Assembly: GCA_965224015.1 (NCBI GenBank)
Contig: OZ245032.1
Span: forward strand, 310,001 to 374,000
Direction of reading: 5' to 3'
DNA: 64,000 bases
From: CBDCVD01 sp965224015
GTDB taxonomy: Bacteria > Pseudomonadota > Alphaproteobacteria > Rhizobiales > CBDCVD01
In this document: piece after piece, positions 9,062 through 17,365 of the stretch
Numbering within the stretch: the first letter of the stretch is position 1
Layout: every line of letters starts with the position of its first letter
Notes under the pieces: generated by a model
What the model saw: only the letters and a program-made list of their open reading frames with translations
The model's database searches: none
Told to the model about the DNA's origin: nothing
Program-made: the position numbers and the translations under genes

Positions 9062-10249
9062 CACACTACACGACTCTGCTTATTTCCAGGGTTGATTTTT
9101 TCTTTGGCCAGAGCTTTGTCCAGACCTTTGCTGCCTTCTCAGGCTGGTAGATGATCCATTGTCTGAGTTGGTCAAGGCCGGTTCTGAACCATGATTTTTC
9201 TCTATATCCATGCGTTTTTTTTGATCGCAGAAAGCCCCATGGTTTGGCTGGCGCAGCGGTACGTCCAACTCATGGCCAGTGCGATTATCGCCAGGCACAG
9301 ATCAAGTTTTTGCAGATCAGTGATACGCGTATCTTCCATGTTGAAGCCACAAGTTTTGGTGTCGCCAAACAGGCATTCGATCGCCCATCTCTTGTGATAT
9401 TGGCGTAAGGCATTTTTGCGTTCGCGATTGCTGGCGATTATCAACCATTCACCCCCTTTGATGCCTCGCGCGGCAAAACGCATCTGATTGTTGCGCCTAC
9501 ATTCCATGCCCGCTAACCAGCCTGACCATGTTCTGATGGTTCTTGTTGGGCGATATTTGCGTAGCAACGTTTGAGCAGACCATTTTGAGCCGTCTGGCTG
9601 CGTCAAATGCATGTTTTTCTTGATGCGAATAGCGAAAGCGATATTGTTTTCATTGAGGAAATCAAACCAGTCGCAGCCAACAAACTCCCGATCCGCCAGC
9701 AGCAATTTAATGGATGATGCCCCAAAGGTGGACAGATAGCGTTGCATCAAGGCGACGCGTTCAGCCGTGTTGGACGTTCCTTTCTTGTCCAGCAGCACCC
9801 ACATGAGCGGTACGCGAAAGCGCTGCGTTGCAAGCGCCAGCATCAAAATATTGATCGGCCGTGACCCCACCTTCCAGTCGGTGCGATCAAGCGCCAGCAA
9901 CCAGGGCCCGCGCTGGTTCAACAGGCGCACCATCATCTGGGCTACCCAGTCATTGTCCAGCCGCACGTGTTGAAAAAACCGCTGCAGACGGCGGTAGTTG
10001 GAGGCGTGTTTGGCTCGTCCACAAAATGGCATGCAATGTGGCTCAAATTCACCGTGCGTCCATTCACCAGACCCACGATAATCACAACAAGTGTTTCAAT
10101 GCGGCTCTTGTTCAAACCAAGATGACACGATACAATATCTTCGAGAGCGTGGCTTAACTTCGGTATCGACATTGAACCACTCCATTTGTAGATGAATCGT
10201 TCAAAATACCATCAATTCACGCTCTCAATCAAAATTGTCGTGTTGTGTG
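9062..10249 (-). mobile_element. IS4-type insertion sequence, frameshifted
   Basis: The likely ends are CACACTACACGAC reading inward at 9062 and CACACAACACGAC reading inward from 10249 (12 of 13 matching). No target duplication is evident, so these limits are tentative. The right end overlaps the last codons of the neighbouring immunity-like gene, implying that the element cut into it. Confidence 0.6.
9066..10172 (-). pseudogene. IS4-type transposase with two frameshifts
   Basis: Three frame segments join into one transposase. Residues from ATG 10172 (MSIPKLSHALEDIV to SHIACHF) continue, after a shift at a T4 run near 10025, as CGRAKHASNYRRLQRFF. The main body has LLALDRTDWKVG and LLADREFVGCDWF (acidic residues of the DDE core) and YHKRWAIECLFGD-TK (the YREK-type block). 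A second shift at an A8 run near 9220 restores HGYREKSWFRTGLDQLRQW and a stop at 9066-9068. Each shift is one base in a homopolymer. The gene is therefore broken, rescued by slippage, or affected by sequencing errors. Confidence 0.8.
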
Positions 10250-10647
10250 GTCTCGCGTTTGGAATCGGTGGATTTGAAAAAAATGCGAGCATCATTTGAC
10301 ATGGGATATCCGTTACTACCCAATTCGCCATCATGCATGGCTGAAAAAACTGTTTCATTCCCTATTAATCTATCAATGCAATAAACTTTATCCTCTGTAA
10401 TCATGTAATAAAAAAGAGCTATTTGCAAAGGATATATTTTGTGAATATTGGGTTCGGTGATTTTGCAAAATTTGCTATGAGCTATTTGAAGATCGCTGTC
10501 GTCAAACAACAAAATCCAATATACAATCTCATTGTACTGAGATTGCACTTCACCAGCAACCTCCTTCCAAATTGAGCCATTAAAGGAGGCCATCCTTTTT
10601 ACAAGTTGTTTGTGTATCGACATAATCTCTTTGATATTTTCTTCCAT
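10225..10647 (-). CDS. Candidate immunity protein of a toxin pair
   Basis: A 140-residue acidic, soluble-looking protein (MEENIKEIMSIHKQ). The start at ATG 10647 is chosen because AAGGAG precedes it; the frame upstream belongs to the toxin coding region. I recognise no family. The case for immunity is context: it begins 11 bp after the stop of the toxin-like gene on the same strand, has similar low GC, and has a typical immunity-protein size. Its last seven or eight residues (TTQHDNFD) lie within the terminal repeat of the IS4-type element, so the native C-terminus has probably been replaced. Confidence 0.5.
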   Translation of the reverse strand: MEENIKEIMSIHKQLVKRMASFNGSIWKEVAGEVQSQYNEIVYWILLFDDSDLQIAHSKFCKITEPNIHKIYPLQIALFYYMITEDKVYCIDRLIGNETVFSAMHDGELGSNGYPMSNDARIFFKSTDSKRETTQHDNFD

Positions 10648-10658
10648 ATCTCCTTCCT

Positions 10659-11154
10659 CTAATATCCCGGTTGTGATGGGGCTGTTTCGTTTGCCACTTC
10701 TCTGGCGAATGGACTGACAGGACATCCCTTGACGTCAGCACGTGCAATTAAAGCCCTTAATTGATCTCTGTCGTCAATAAAGCGCCGCTGATGCCCTTCC
10801 CAGGAACCTTTTCCAGTTATCGACCAGAGTACGGGCGGTATTATATAGGTCGTGTTGGTCAATCACCATAACCTCCAGTCGCCGCTGTACGAATTGCGCC
10901 TGGTTTTCAATTTGCTGACTTAGTATTGGGCATTCGGGGTCACACTTTCCAGTTGTGCATGTACCTGCGATAGTTTTGGATCCGGCCTTTTCACTCGCAT
11001 TGTCAGCGGCATCATCGCCGCTGGACATGTGGGATATGCCTTCTGATATCCCCCAACCGATGCCGATGGCCGCAAGTCCCGCCACAACGTAAGGGACAGC
11101 CGCAACCGCAGCCTCAGCAATGGCGTAGCCAATCGGAATAGCGGGTGCAACCAC
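10659..11154 (-). pseudogene. Polymorphic-toxin-like gene, frameshifted
   Basis: Translation starts at GTG 11154 with an excellent AGGAGG seven bases upstream. The product begins with a hydrophobic Ala/Gly-rich segment (about 1-45), then a Cys-containing linker (CTTGKCDPECP) and a domain containing DQHDLYNTARTLVDNWK. A one-base shift at an A4 run near 10817 sends this frame to an early stop, while the other frame continues as GSWEGHQRRFIDDRDQLRAL and ADVKGCPVS to a stop at 10659. Removing one A gives a continuous product of about 163 residues. The SWEGH-QLR-GC pattern resembles C-terminal domains I associate with type VI or polymorphic toxins. The activity is unknown. Confidence 0.5.
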
Positions 11155-11190
11155 TATACCCCTCCTAGCCCGAATTATTCACGAGGCATT

Positions 11191-11346
11191 TTGGATTTCG
11201 TGCAAGCATACGAAATTGACCGTGTTGACGGTGGTGACCTAATACCAAGGGTCCTTAACAATGACTCATGGATTAGCGTCAAAGAGGTGTGTTATCAAGG
11301 CAGTACACCAGTCGGCGTGTACATAAAGCCCATACCGCTGGTATAA
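11191..11346 (+). pseudogene. Short coding-like fragment
   Basis: A 51-residue frame from TTG 11191 to TAA 11344-11346 (ILDFVQAYEIDRVDGGDLIP and ending GVYIKPIPLV) has protein-like composition but no clear ribosome site. Its frame is open further upstream to 11161. It may be the 3' remnant of a gene cut by the neighbouring mobile elements. I do not recognise it. Confidence 0.25.
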
Positions 11347-11412
11347 TTGGAACTTTGGATACGCGTTTGGGGTTGTTGATCGTGGTCTGAACGGCGGCTT
11401 ATGCCGCGTTGG

Positions 11413-12525
11413 TCAGGGGCTCTGCGCTTTGATGCGTTGCATCAACACAATCGGCATTTTGCGTTGCGGGTATGCTGTCGGCAATGCGATGGTGATCCTC
11501 GATTTCAGCTGTTCCACGCGTACCGCGATTTTCACGAAGGCGCGCCGGATGGTCTCGAAGGTAGCGGTTCTGAACCGGGAGCGCTTTGGCGCGGCCCCGC
11601 GCAATAACAACAACAGCCAATAAGCGCCGGTGTGCAGGAACAGCCGGAACGGGTTGGCTTCCCAGCGGTGGCAGGAGGTGCGGTCGGATATGGTGTAGAG
11701 CTTGTGCTCTTTGATCAGGTTCTCTACCCGGCCGCGTGCGCAGTAGACCTTCTCGTAAAGAGGCTTGGCCCGCCCCGCTAGAGCGTATCGCACCCCTGTT
11801 CGCTCGCCTCGACACGGGCAATGACCTTGCGCTGCCTTGACCAGCTTTTGGCGCCGTAGTGGATTTGTAAGAAACGGCGCACCTTGTCTTCTTTGTTTGC
11901 CTGTCGCTGCATCATAAATGTGGATCGGCTGCAACCAATAACCGCCTGCATGGGTATTGAACAGGCAAAGCTGTTGGCCGCCATGGGTCCGGTCGGTGGT
12001 ATCATCAATGTCCAGAACAATAGGATTGGGAACGGTGCGGAAACTGTCACAAAACAGATCAATCAGGGCCAATCCCATGCGCGCCAGTTCGCGCCATGAT
12101 GGCGTATTCCCCAGCCGTGACAGGGTCGGTTGCGAGGCAAGCGGATTGCCGCTGTCGGGCAGTCGCTCGCAGGCAATCTTCAACGCCGGATCATGGCGCA
12201 ACGTATCAAGGTCGTTACAGTCTTCATGGCCACAGGCAATGGCAAACATGCGTTCGCTGATCATGCTAGCATAGTCATGGACAATGCGTCCCGCATCGCG
12301 CCTGTCATGCAGGCATGACGCAAGCCTGTCGGCGAATTTCAGCTTGCGCTTGATCTCGCGCAGTAACAGCAAACCGCCATCACACGAAAGCGAACCGCCA
12401 TCAAAACGGGCAGATATTCCATGTTGGCCAACGGGTGACAAACCAGGGAGAAAAGCGTATCTTCCTGCATGACGGGCCGGATTTTCTAGCGAAAGTGAAT
12501 GACCTTGTTCAAGCACCAAAATCAT
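11413..12525 (-). pseudogene. IS1380-family transposase remnant
   Basis: The N-terminal two-thirds (FDGGSLSCDGGLLLLREI, the DIDDTTDRTHGGQQ acidic block) and the C-terminal part (RAKPLYEKVYCARGRVENLI, SDRTSCHRWEANPFRLFLHT) match IS1380 transposases. The segment between them is missing: after IYDAATGK the normal 70-odd residues carrying the second catalytic Asp are absent. A different frame holds SWSRQRKVIARVEAS, after which the frame returns at 11778 next to CTAGAGCGTATC. Two internal deletions have therefore inactivated it. The single long frame is partly accidental. No terminal repeats could be assigned. Confidence 0.85.
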
Positions 12526-12731
12526 ACGCTATTTCAACAGTTTAATCCATGCTCGTCAGCCAAATCAAACGCCATCATAAATAATCCGGGAAAACAAAAT
12601 CGCATAGCGTAATAGCGTATACTTGTCATATAGCGTGTTAGTGTGACGTATATGCCCGGCCCGAGTAAAACAGATATTGCCGGAGACATTGCCAAAGGGC
12701 TATATTCGACTAGCAAGCTGGGAGGGACGCG
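12526..12731. promoter_or_regulatory. Upstream region of the WD40 gene
   Basis: The stretch contains clustered variants of ATAGCGTNNTAG (GCATAGCGTAATAGCGTATA at about 12601-12620, then CATATAGCGTGTTAGTG), possibly an operator array. GGGAGGG at 12720-12726 is the ribosome site for the WD40 gene. Confidence 0.35.
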
Positions 12732-15053
12732 ATGCGTGAACGGCGTGTTATTGGTTTTATTGTTTGTTTTGTTGCCGCTCTATTGTTGTGGGGCGAGGCC
12801 GCTTTTGCCGCGACATACAAGGTCGGGCCGGACACAGAGTTGAATGTGCGGCAAGGGCCGGGACCGGAGTATGATAAAGTCGATGTGCTGCCCCCGGGCG
12901 CCGTGGTGGAGGCGTTGGCGCGCGACGGGGACTGGAGCCGGGTGCGTCTTGCCTCAGGCAAAGAAGCCTGGGTGAATAACAAATATTTGATAGCGGCATC
13001 CGGTGGCTCAAATGGCACCGGCAATGCCCTCATTGCACAAGCGGCCGCGGACGACATTCGCGTCTTTGCCCAATTGGGGCATGCCTTTTGGGTGTCCAGC
13101 GTTGCCTTTTCCCCCGACGGGGGCACCGTTCTCACCGGCTCTTTGGACAACACCGCCCGGTTGTGGGACGCGGCTACGGGTAAGGAGATCCGGCGCTTTC
13201 AAGGGCATGCCGATGCTGTGTGGAGCGTTGCCTTTTCCCCCGACGGGGGCACCGTTCTCACCGGCTCTTCGGACAACACCGCCCGGCTGTGGGACGCGGC
13301 CACGGGTAAGGAGATCCGGCGCTTTGTAGGGCATGCCGATACTGTGCGGAGCGTTGCCTTTTCCCCCGACGGGGGCACCGTTGTCACCGGCTCTGACGTC
13401 TATGATAACACCACACGTTTGTGGGACGCGGCCACCGGTAAGGAGATCCGGCGCTTTGAGGGGCGTAACGATTTTGTGTACAGCGTTGCCTTTTCCCCCG
13501 ACGGGGACACCGTCCTCACCGGCTCTTCGGACGAAACCGCCCGGCTGTGGGACGTGGCCACGGGTGAAGAGATCCGGCGCTTTGAAGGGCATGCCGAAGG
13601 TGTGACCAGCGTTGCCTTTTCCCCCGACGGGCGCACCGTTCTCACCGGCTCTTGGGACGAGACCGCCCGGCTGTGGGACGCGGCCACCGGTAAGGAGATC
13701 CGGCGCTTTGTGGGGCATGCCGATACTGTGCGGAGCGTTGCCTTTTCCCCCGATGGAGGCACCGTTCTCACCGGCTCTAGGGACGACACCGCCCGGCTAT
13801 GGGACGCGGCCACCGGTGAAGAGATCCGGCGCTTTGAAGGGCATGCCGATGACGTGACCAGCGTTGCCTTTTCCCCCGACCGGCGCACCGTTCTCACTGG
13901 TTTTGATGACGCCACCGCCCGGCTGTGGGACGCGGCCACCGGTAAGGAAATCCGGCGCTTTGAAGGGCATGCCTATGACGTGACCAGCGTTGCCTTTTCC
14001 CCCGACGGCCGCACCGTGCTCACCGACTCCAGTGATACCGCCCGTTTGTGGGACGCGGCCACCGGTAAGGTGATCCGGCGCTTTGAGGGGCGTACCGGAC
14101 CTGTGAACAGCGTTGCCTTTTCCCCCGACAGGCGCCATGTCCTCACCGGCTCGGAAGACAACACCGCCCGGCTGTGGGACGCGGCCACCGGTAAGGAGAT
14201 CCGGCGCTTTCAAGGGCATTCCCGTGTTGTGACCAGCGTTGCCTTTTCCCCCGACGGGGGCACCGTTCTCACCGGCTCTTGGGACGAAACCGCCAGTTTG
14301 TGGGACGCGGCCACCGGTAAGGAGATCCGGCGCTTTGAAGGGCATGCCGCTTATGTGACCAGCGTTGCCTTTTCCCCCGACGGGCGCACCGTCCTCACCG
14401 GCTCTAGGGACGACACCGCCCGGCTGTGGGACGTGGCCACCGGTAAGGAACTGAGGCGCTTTGAAGGGCATGCCGATCATATATGGGGCTATGTGTGGAG
14501 CGTTGCCTTTTCCCCCGACGGGCGCACCGTTCTCACCGGCTCAGGGGGCATCTTGGCGTCGGGTAGCAACACCGCCCGCCTGTGGGACGCGGCTACGGGT
14601 AAGGAACTCAGGCGCTTTCAAGGGCATTCCTCTGATGTGACCAGCGTTGCCTTTTCCCCCGACGGGGGCACCGTTCTCACAGGCTTGTCCGACAACACCG
14701 TTCGGCTGTGGGACGCGGCTACGGGTAAGGAAATCCAGCGCTTCGAGGGGCATTTCAGTACTGTGAACAGCGTTGCCTTTTCCCCCGACGGACGCACCGT
14801 TCTCACCGGCTCTGGTGATGGTACGACGCGCCTGTGGGATGTGGCGACGGGTAAGGAACTGGCCCGCCTTATCGCCTTTATAGATGGTTCGTGGCTTGTG
14901 ATGACTCCGGAAGGGTTTTTCAATGCCTCGGGCCCGGAGACTGCCAAACACCTCAACGTCGTGCGTGGCCTGGAAGTCCTGTCCATAGACAATCTCCACG
15001 ATACGCTCTATCGTCCCGATCTGGTGCGCGAAGCCTTGCGCGGTGACCCCTAG
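12732..15053 (+). CDS. Exported SH3b plus 14-repeat WD40 protein, probably 3'-truncated
   Basis: A 773-residue protein. Residues 1-25 are a signal peptide. About 26-85 form a bacterial SH3 domain (LNVRQGPGPEYDKV, DGDWSRVRL). Fourteen WD40 units of about 42 residues follow (about 105-710), built on VAFSPDGGTVLTGS and TARLWDAATGKEIRRF, enough for two seven-bladed propellers. The tail (WLVMTPEGFFNAS, LYRPDLVREALRGDP) resembles the linker found after propellers in WD40/caspase-like proteins, where another domain usually follows. Here the stop codon TAG 15051-15053 is part of the terminal CTAG of a MITE-like element, suggesting loss of a C-terminal domain. The units are nearly identical at DNA level, implying recent repeat exchange. 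Confidence 0.85.
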   Translation: MRERRVIGFIVCFVAALLLWGEAAFAATYKVGPDTELNVRQGPGPEYDKVDVLPPGAVVEALARDGDWSRVRLASGKEAWVNNKYLIAASGGSNGTGNALIAQAAADDIRVFAQLGHAFWVSSVAFSPDGGTVLTGSLDNTARLWDAATGKEIRRFQGHADAVWSVAFSPDGGTVLTGSSDNTARLWDAATGKEIRRFVGHADTVRSVAFSPDGGTVVTGSDVYDNTTRLWDAATGKEIRRFEGRNDFVYSVAFSPDGDTVLTGSSDETARLWDVATGEEIRRFEGHAEGVTSVAFSPDGRTVLTGSWDETARLWDAATGKEIRRFVGHADTVRSVAFSPDGGTVLTGSRDDTARLWDAATGEEIRRFEGHADDVTSVAFSPDRRTVLTGFDDATARLWDAATGKEIRRFEGHAYDVTSVAFSPDGRTVLTDSSDTARLWDAATGKVIRRFEGRTGPVNSVAFSPDRRHVLTGSEDNTARLWDAATGKEIRRFQGHSRVVTSVAFSPDGGTVLTGSWDETASLWDAATGKEIRRFEGHAAYVTSVAFSPDGRTVLTGSRDDTARLWDVATGKELRRFEGHADHIWGYVWSVAFSPDGRTVLTGSGGILASGSNTARLWDAATGKELRRFQGHSSDVTSVAFSPDGGTVLTGLSDNTVRLWDAATGKEIQRFEGHFSTVNSVAFSPDGRTVLTGSGDGTTRLWDVATGKELARLIAFIDGSWLVMTPEGFFNASGPETAKHLNVVRGLEVLSIDNLHDTLYRPDLVREALRGDP

Positions 15054-15411
15054 AGCGTGTCAGGTTTTAATAGAACCATTCTGCCAAAAGGTACTTGGGC
15101 GATTTTGCGACAAGATGGGCCTTAAGTCTCGCAGGATATAGTGGGGCTATTTGCAAGAGGCTTAAGGTTCATATGAGATCAGTATGGCGTTAGCTGTACC
15201 CATTTTGCCAAGGGTAAAGCTAACGCCATGCTGATCGCCCTGAAATCTATAGCAAAAGCGCCCGTCCCTTCGGGTTTCCGATTGGCGGACGCCCACGCCC
15301 AAGCCGCTCTCGAGAGATGGATAAACATCGCTCTTCGATCGCCTTGAGCTTGGGAATCGCCTCGCCAATCGAGAAACAGAATTGCTTGTATTAAGACATG
15401 ACACGCTCTAG
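15050..15411. mobile_element. 362-bp MITE-like element with a long internal hairpin
   Basis: The ends are inverted copies of the dispersed repeat: CTAGAGCGTGTCAGGTTTTA at 15050 and CTAGAGCGTGTCATGTCTTA read inward from 15411 (18 of 20 matching). No plausible gene lies inside. Positions 15177-15236 form a long hairpin: arms of 19 bases (15177-15195 and 15218-15236) pair with one mismatch, and an inner TACCC/GGGTA extends the stem. The left end supplies the stop codon of the WD40 gene. This stretch fills the gap between that gene and the TauE-like permease. Confidence 0.7.
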
Positions 15412-15461
15412 TTGTATCTGAAAACCGCTATGGACGACCTGGCCGGCCCGCTCCCCGTTGC

Positions 15462-16247
15462 CTAGGAGGTAAGCCAGGTCCAGGTGGCATCGATCACGGA
15501 TGCCAGGCAGACGGCCATGACGAGCAAAAGCGCAAAGCGACGGTAGAACGTCTGGGACGCAAGGGGAAATAGCTTCACCCCGAGCCCAACGCCCACAATA
15601 TAGGGGACAAGAAGCATCAGGCCCAAACCCAGCGCCCTGGGCGTAAAAAGACCAAAAAGTGCCAGCATCGCTACGGAAATGATGGTCTGGATAAAAAAGT
15701 AGCCGGCAATCAGGGCCCTGGCCTGCGTGGCAGTGCCAGCAGTGGCAAGGGTAAACAGGATCACTGGCGGGCCGCTTAGGGCCGTGGCGCCGGACAGAAA
15801 GCCAGCTAAGGCGCCAACACTACAAAGGGCCAGGCGCCGCGTCCGCGCCACAGATGGAAAGCGCCAGCCCGACGCCAGTATCAAAGCGCAGGTCAGCGCC
15901 AAAAGGCCAATTGCAACCCGAAGCGGTATGGGGTCGATCCGGGTTAAAACATAGACCCCGATGGGGGTGGTCACCGCGCTGGCCGTCACCATAAATGACA
16001 AGTCTCGCCAGCGAATATGCCGCCAGGCGTTGAGGACCAGGGGGATTTGCCCCGGCATATCCATGATTTGGATAACCGGCACCGTCAGAACCGGGCCGAT
16101 CAGGGCGGCATAAGTGGGTACGATAACCAACCCGGCACCAAAGCCGGTTAACCCGCGCAGCGCGCCGCCAACCAAAGCGGCGGCGATCATAATTGCCAAT
16201 GCGGTGGCGGAAAGCGCAAATAAACCCGAACCAAGCGCCTCAATCAT
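15462..16247 (-). CDS. TauE/SafE-family sulfite/organic anion exporter
   Basis: A 261-residue polytopic inner-membrane protein with about eight hydrophobic segments. The typical N-terminal repeat is GGALRGLTGFGAGLVIVPTY and a second repeat begins at GALAGFLSGATALSGPPVIL. The family moves sulfite, sulfoacetate and related small anions; the substrate cannot be told here. It begins 30 bp after the hemB remnant on the same strand, probably its ancestral neighbour. A short plus-strand frame (15412-15465) converges on its stop codon and is not counted as a gene. Confidence 0.85.
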   Translation of the reverse strand: MIEALGSGLFALSATALAIMIAAALVGGALRGLTGFGAGLVIVPTYAALIGPVLTVPVIQIMDMPGQIPLVLNAWRHIRWRDLSFMVTASAVTTPIGVYVLTRIDPIPLRVAIGLLALTCALILASGWRFPSVARTRRLALCSVGALAGFLSGATALSGPPVILFTLATAGTATQARALIAGYFFIQTIISVAMLALFGLFTPRALGLGLMLLVPYIVGVGLGVKLFPLASQTFYRRFALLLVMAVCLASVIDATWTWLTS

Positions 16248-16277
16248 GGAAAGATAAAGTCAAGATCATAGTCAGGA

Positions 16278-16490
16278 TCATACGGCCCGATGGCGCAAAA
16301 GTTCAGCCGCTTCCAGTGCAAAATAGGTCAAGATACCGTCGCACCCGGCCCGCTTGAAAGCCAAAAGAGACTCCATCATCACGGCGTCTTGCTCAAGCCA
16401 ACCGTTTTTCGCGGCCGCACAGATCATGGCGTATTCGCCCGAGACCTGATACGCAAATAACGGCACCTCGAAACGTGTTTTCAGCCGCTG
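16278..16490 (-). pseudogene. hemB: 3' remnant of delta-aminolevulinate dehydratase gene
   Basis: The frame encodes 70 residues that match the end of HemB: FAYQVSGEYAMICAAAKNGW followed by AVMMESLLAFKRAGCDGILT and YFALEAAEL. HemB normally has about 330 residues, so the first 260, including the zinc site and the first Schiff-base Lys, are missing. Homology begins about 16485, exactly where the RiPP-type gene on the same strand loses its own frame similarity. This looks like a recombination or island junction. A complete hemB must exist elsewhere for haem synthesis. Confidence 0.88.
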
Positions 16491-17097
16491 CTAGCGTGGA
16501 TATGCCAGTGCTTCGCCTATTCTTGAGATATGCCCAACGACGTGTAGTAACGCATTGATAACAAGCGGTTTCACCAGGGAGCACCACCGGACCAATCCGC
16601 ACTAACGCACGGTCGGTCGATGTGAAAACACAAGGCACATTTCTCTTGAGCGCGATCTCATTAATTTCAAGCAATTGTGCATCATCTGATCCACGACCGC
16701 ATGCAACTATTGCGTTAAGTGTGTCGCGTTGATTGTCTATTACGTTACACCCCCATTCGCGTAATGTAGCCGTGGCAATATCTCGGGTTTCCCCTTCTCC
16801 GTTGACGGCGATTGTCATTTGATTCGTACTCATCCGACTAACATCAGCATTAAAAAATGCGACATCAAGCGCAACATCCGGGAGTCGGCCCTGATCGCCG
16901 ATCACAACGCCTTGGTCAACCAGAAAATACAGAAGGTCTGCCACTTTCGTATCAGATGAAGTATCTAAGCGACCGGAGATTAACGCATCCAACTTTTCAC
17001 CTGAAATTTGGATTTCATATGATCGAGTCGGCGTCTCTATAACTACCGGCTGTTTTTCTGACAAACCGAGAATACGAACAGCTGGACTAATGGCCAC
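16393..17097 (-). CDS. Truncated TOMM-type leader-binding (SagC/F-like) protein
   Basis: A 234-residue frame. Residues about 15-65 look like a winged-helix RiPP recognition element. About 78-175 resemble the Rossmann-like part of E1-like cyclodehydratase partners. The block IGPVVLPGETACYQCVTTR (168-186), with a CxxC at 179-182, is characteristic of bacteriocin cyclodehydratase C-type proteins. From about residue 207 the sequence is merely the hemB remnant read in another frame, so roughly the last 150 residues of a normal 350-residue protein are lost. It follows the precursor gene on the same strand after a hairpin. In known systems the protein presents the precursor to a YcaO enzyme; no YcaO gene is in the window. 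Confidence 0.6.
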   Translation of the reverse strand: MAISPAVRILGLSEKQPVVIETPTRSYEIQISGEKLDALISGRLDTSSDTKVADLLYFLVDQGVVIGDQGRLPDVALDVAFFNADVSRMSTNQMTIAVNGEGETRDIATATLREWGCNVIDNQRDTLNAIVACGRGSDDAQLLEINEIALKRNVPCVFTSTDRALVRIGPVVLPGETACYQCVTTRRWAYLKNRRSTGISTLAAAENTFRGAVICVSGLGRIRHDLCGREKRLA

Positions 17098-17112
17098 GAC
17101 TTAAGACTCCAG

Positions 17113-17176
17113 TACACAGAAAACAAAAAATATAAGTACCAACTATTGAGCGGAATAACACCGCCCAATAGTTTTG
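17113..17176 (-). terminator. Terminator or attenuator after the precursor gene
   Basis: The arms 17139-17153 and 17161-17176 pair over about 13 bases (AACTATTGAGCGG with CCGCCCAATAGTT, one mismatch). In the direction of transcription the hairpin is followed by a T-rich tract (17113-17138). Its place between precursor and maturation gene would give excess precursor transcript, a common RiPP arrangement. Confidence 0.65.
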
Positions 17177-17191
17177 GAGTGTCCAAGGCGA

Positions 17192-17365
17192 TCAGCCAAA
17201 GTCGGATCCACCTGTATCGCACCCTCCGCCACCGCTGCTACCACCGGTGTCACACGAACCACAGGTGGCAGCCATCAGTACTGAACGATCAGCTTCAGGA
17301 TGCAACTCGTCTTCAGTGATGTCTGTAACCACTTCAAGCAGTGCTCTAGGTATCATATCATTCAT
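17192..17365 (-). CDS. Putative RiPP precursor peptide
   Basis: A 57-residue peptide from ATG 17365, chosen because GAGG lies six bases upstream; the frame is open to TTG 17413. Residues 1-33 are an acidic, helical leader-like segment (MNDMIPRALLEVVTDITEDE). Residues 34-57 form a core-like tail with Cys 35, 38 and 49; Ser 37, 43, 44 and 54; Thr 34, 40 and 51; Asp 39, 50 and 55; and the rest almost all Gly. CDTGG occurs twice. Such a tail suits azoline/azole formation at Cys, Ser and Thr as in microcin B17-type peptides. The Asp residues would suit a PIMT-like methyltransferase, encoded divergently 278 bp away. No homologue is recalled. The precursor role is inferred from composition and context. 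Confidence 0.62.
   Translation of the reverse strand: MNDMIPRALLEVVTDITEDELHPEADRSVLMAATCGSCDTGGSSGGGGCDTGGSDFG

Noticed and set aside
13090..14800. Regular direct repeats that could suggest a CRISPR array
   Set aside because: The period is about 126 bp, the repeats are in-frame codons of WD40 blades, and the intervening sequence is coding.
13008..14999. Long antisense open frames across the WD40 gene
   Set aside because: They are generated by the repeated WD40 DNA unit read backwards, with repetitive low-complexity products and no ribosome sites.
15412..15465. A short plus-strand coding-like tail (LYLKTAMDDLAGPLPVA)
   Set aside because: At 17 codons with no start, it cannot be supported as a gene; it is not in frame with the WD40 protein across the MITE-like element.
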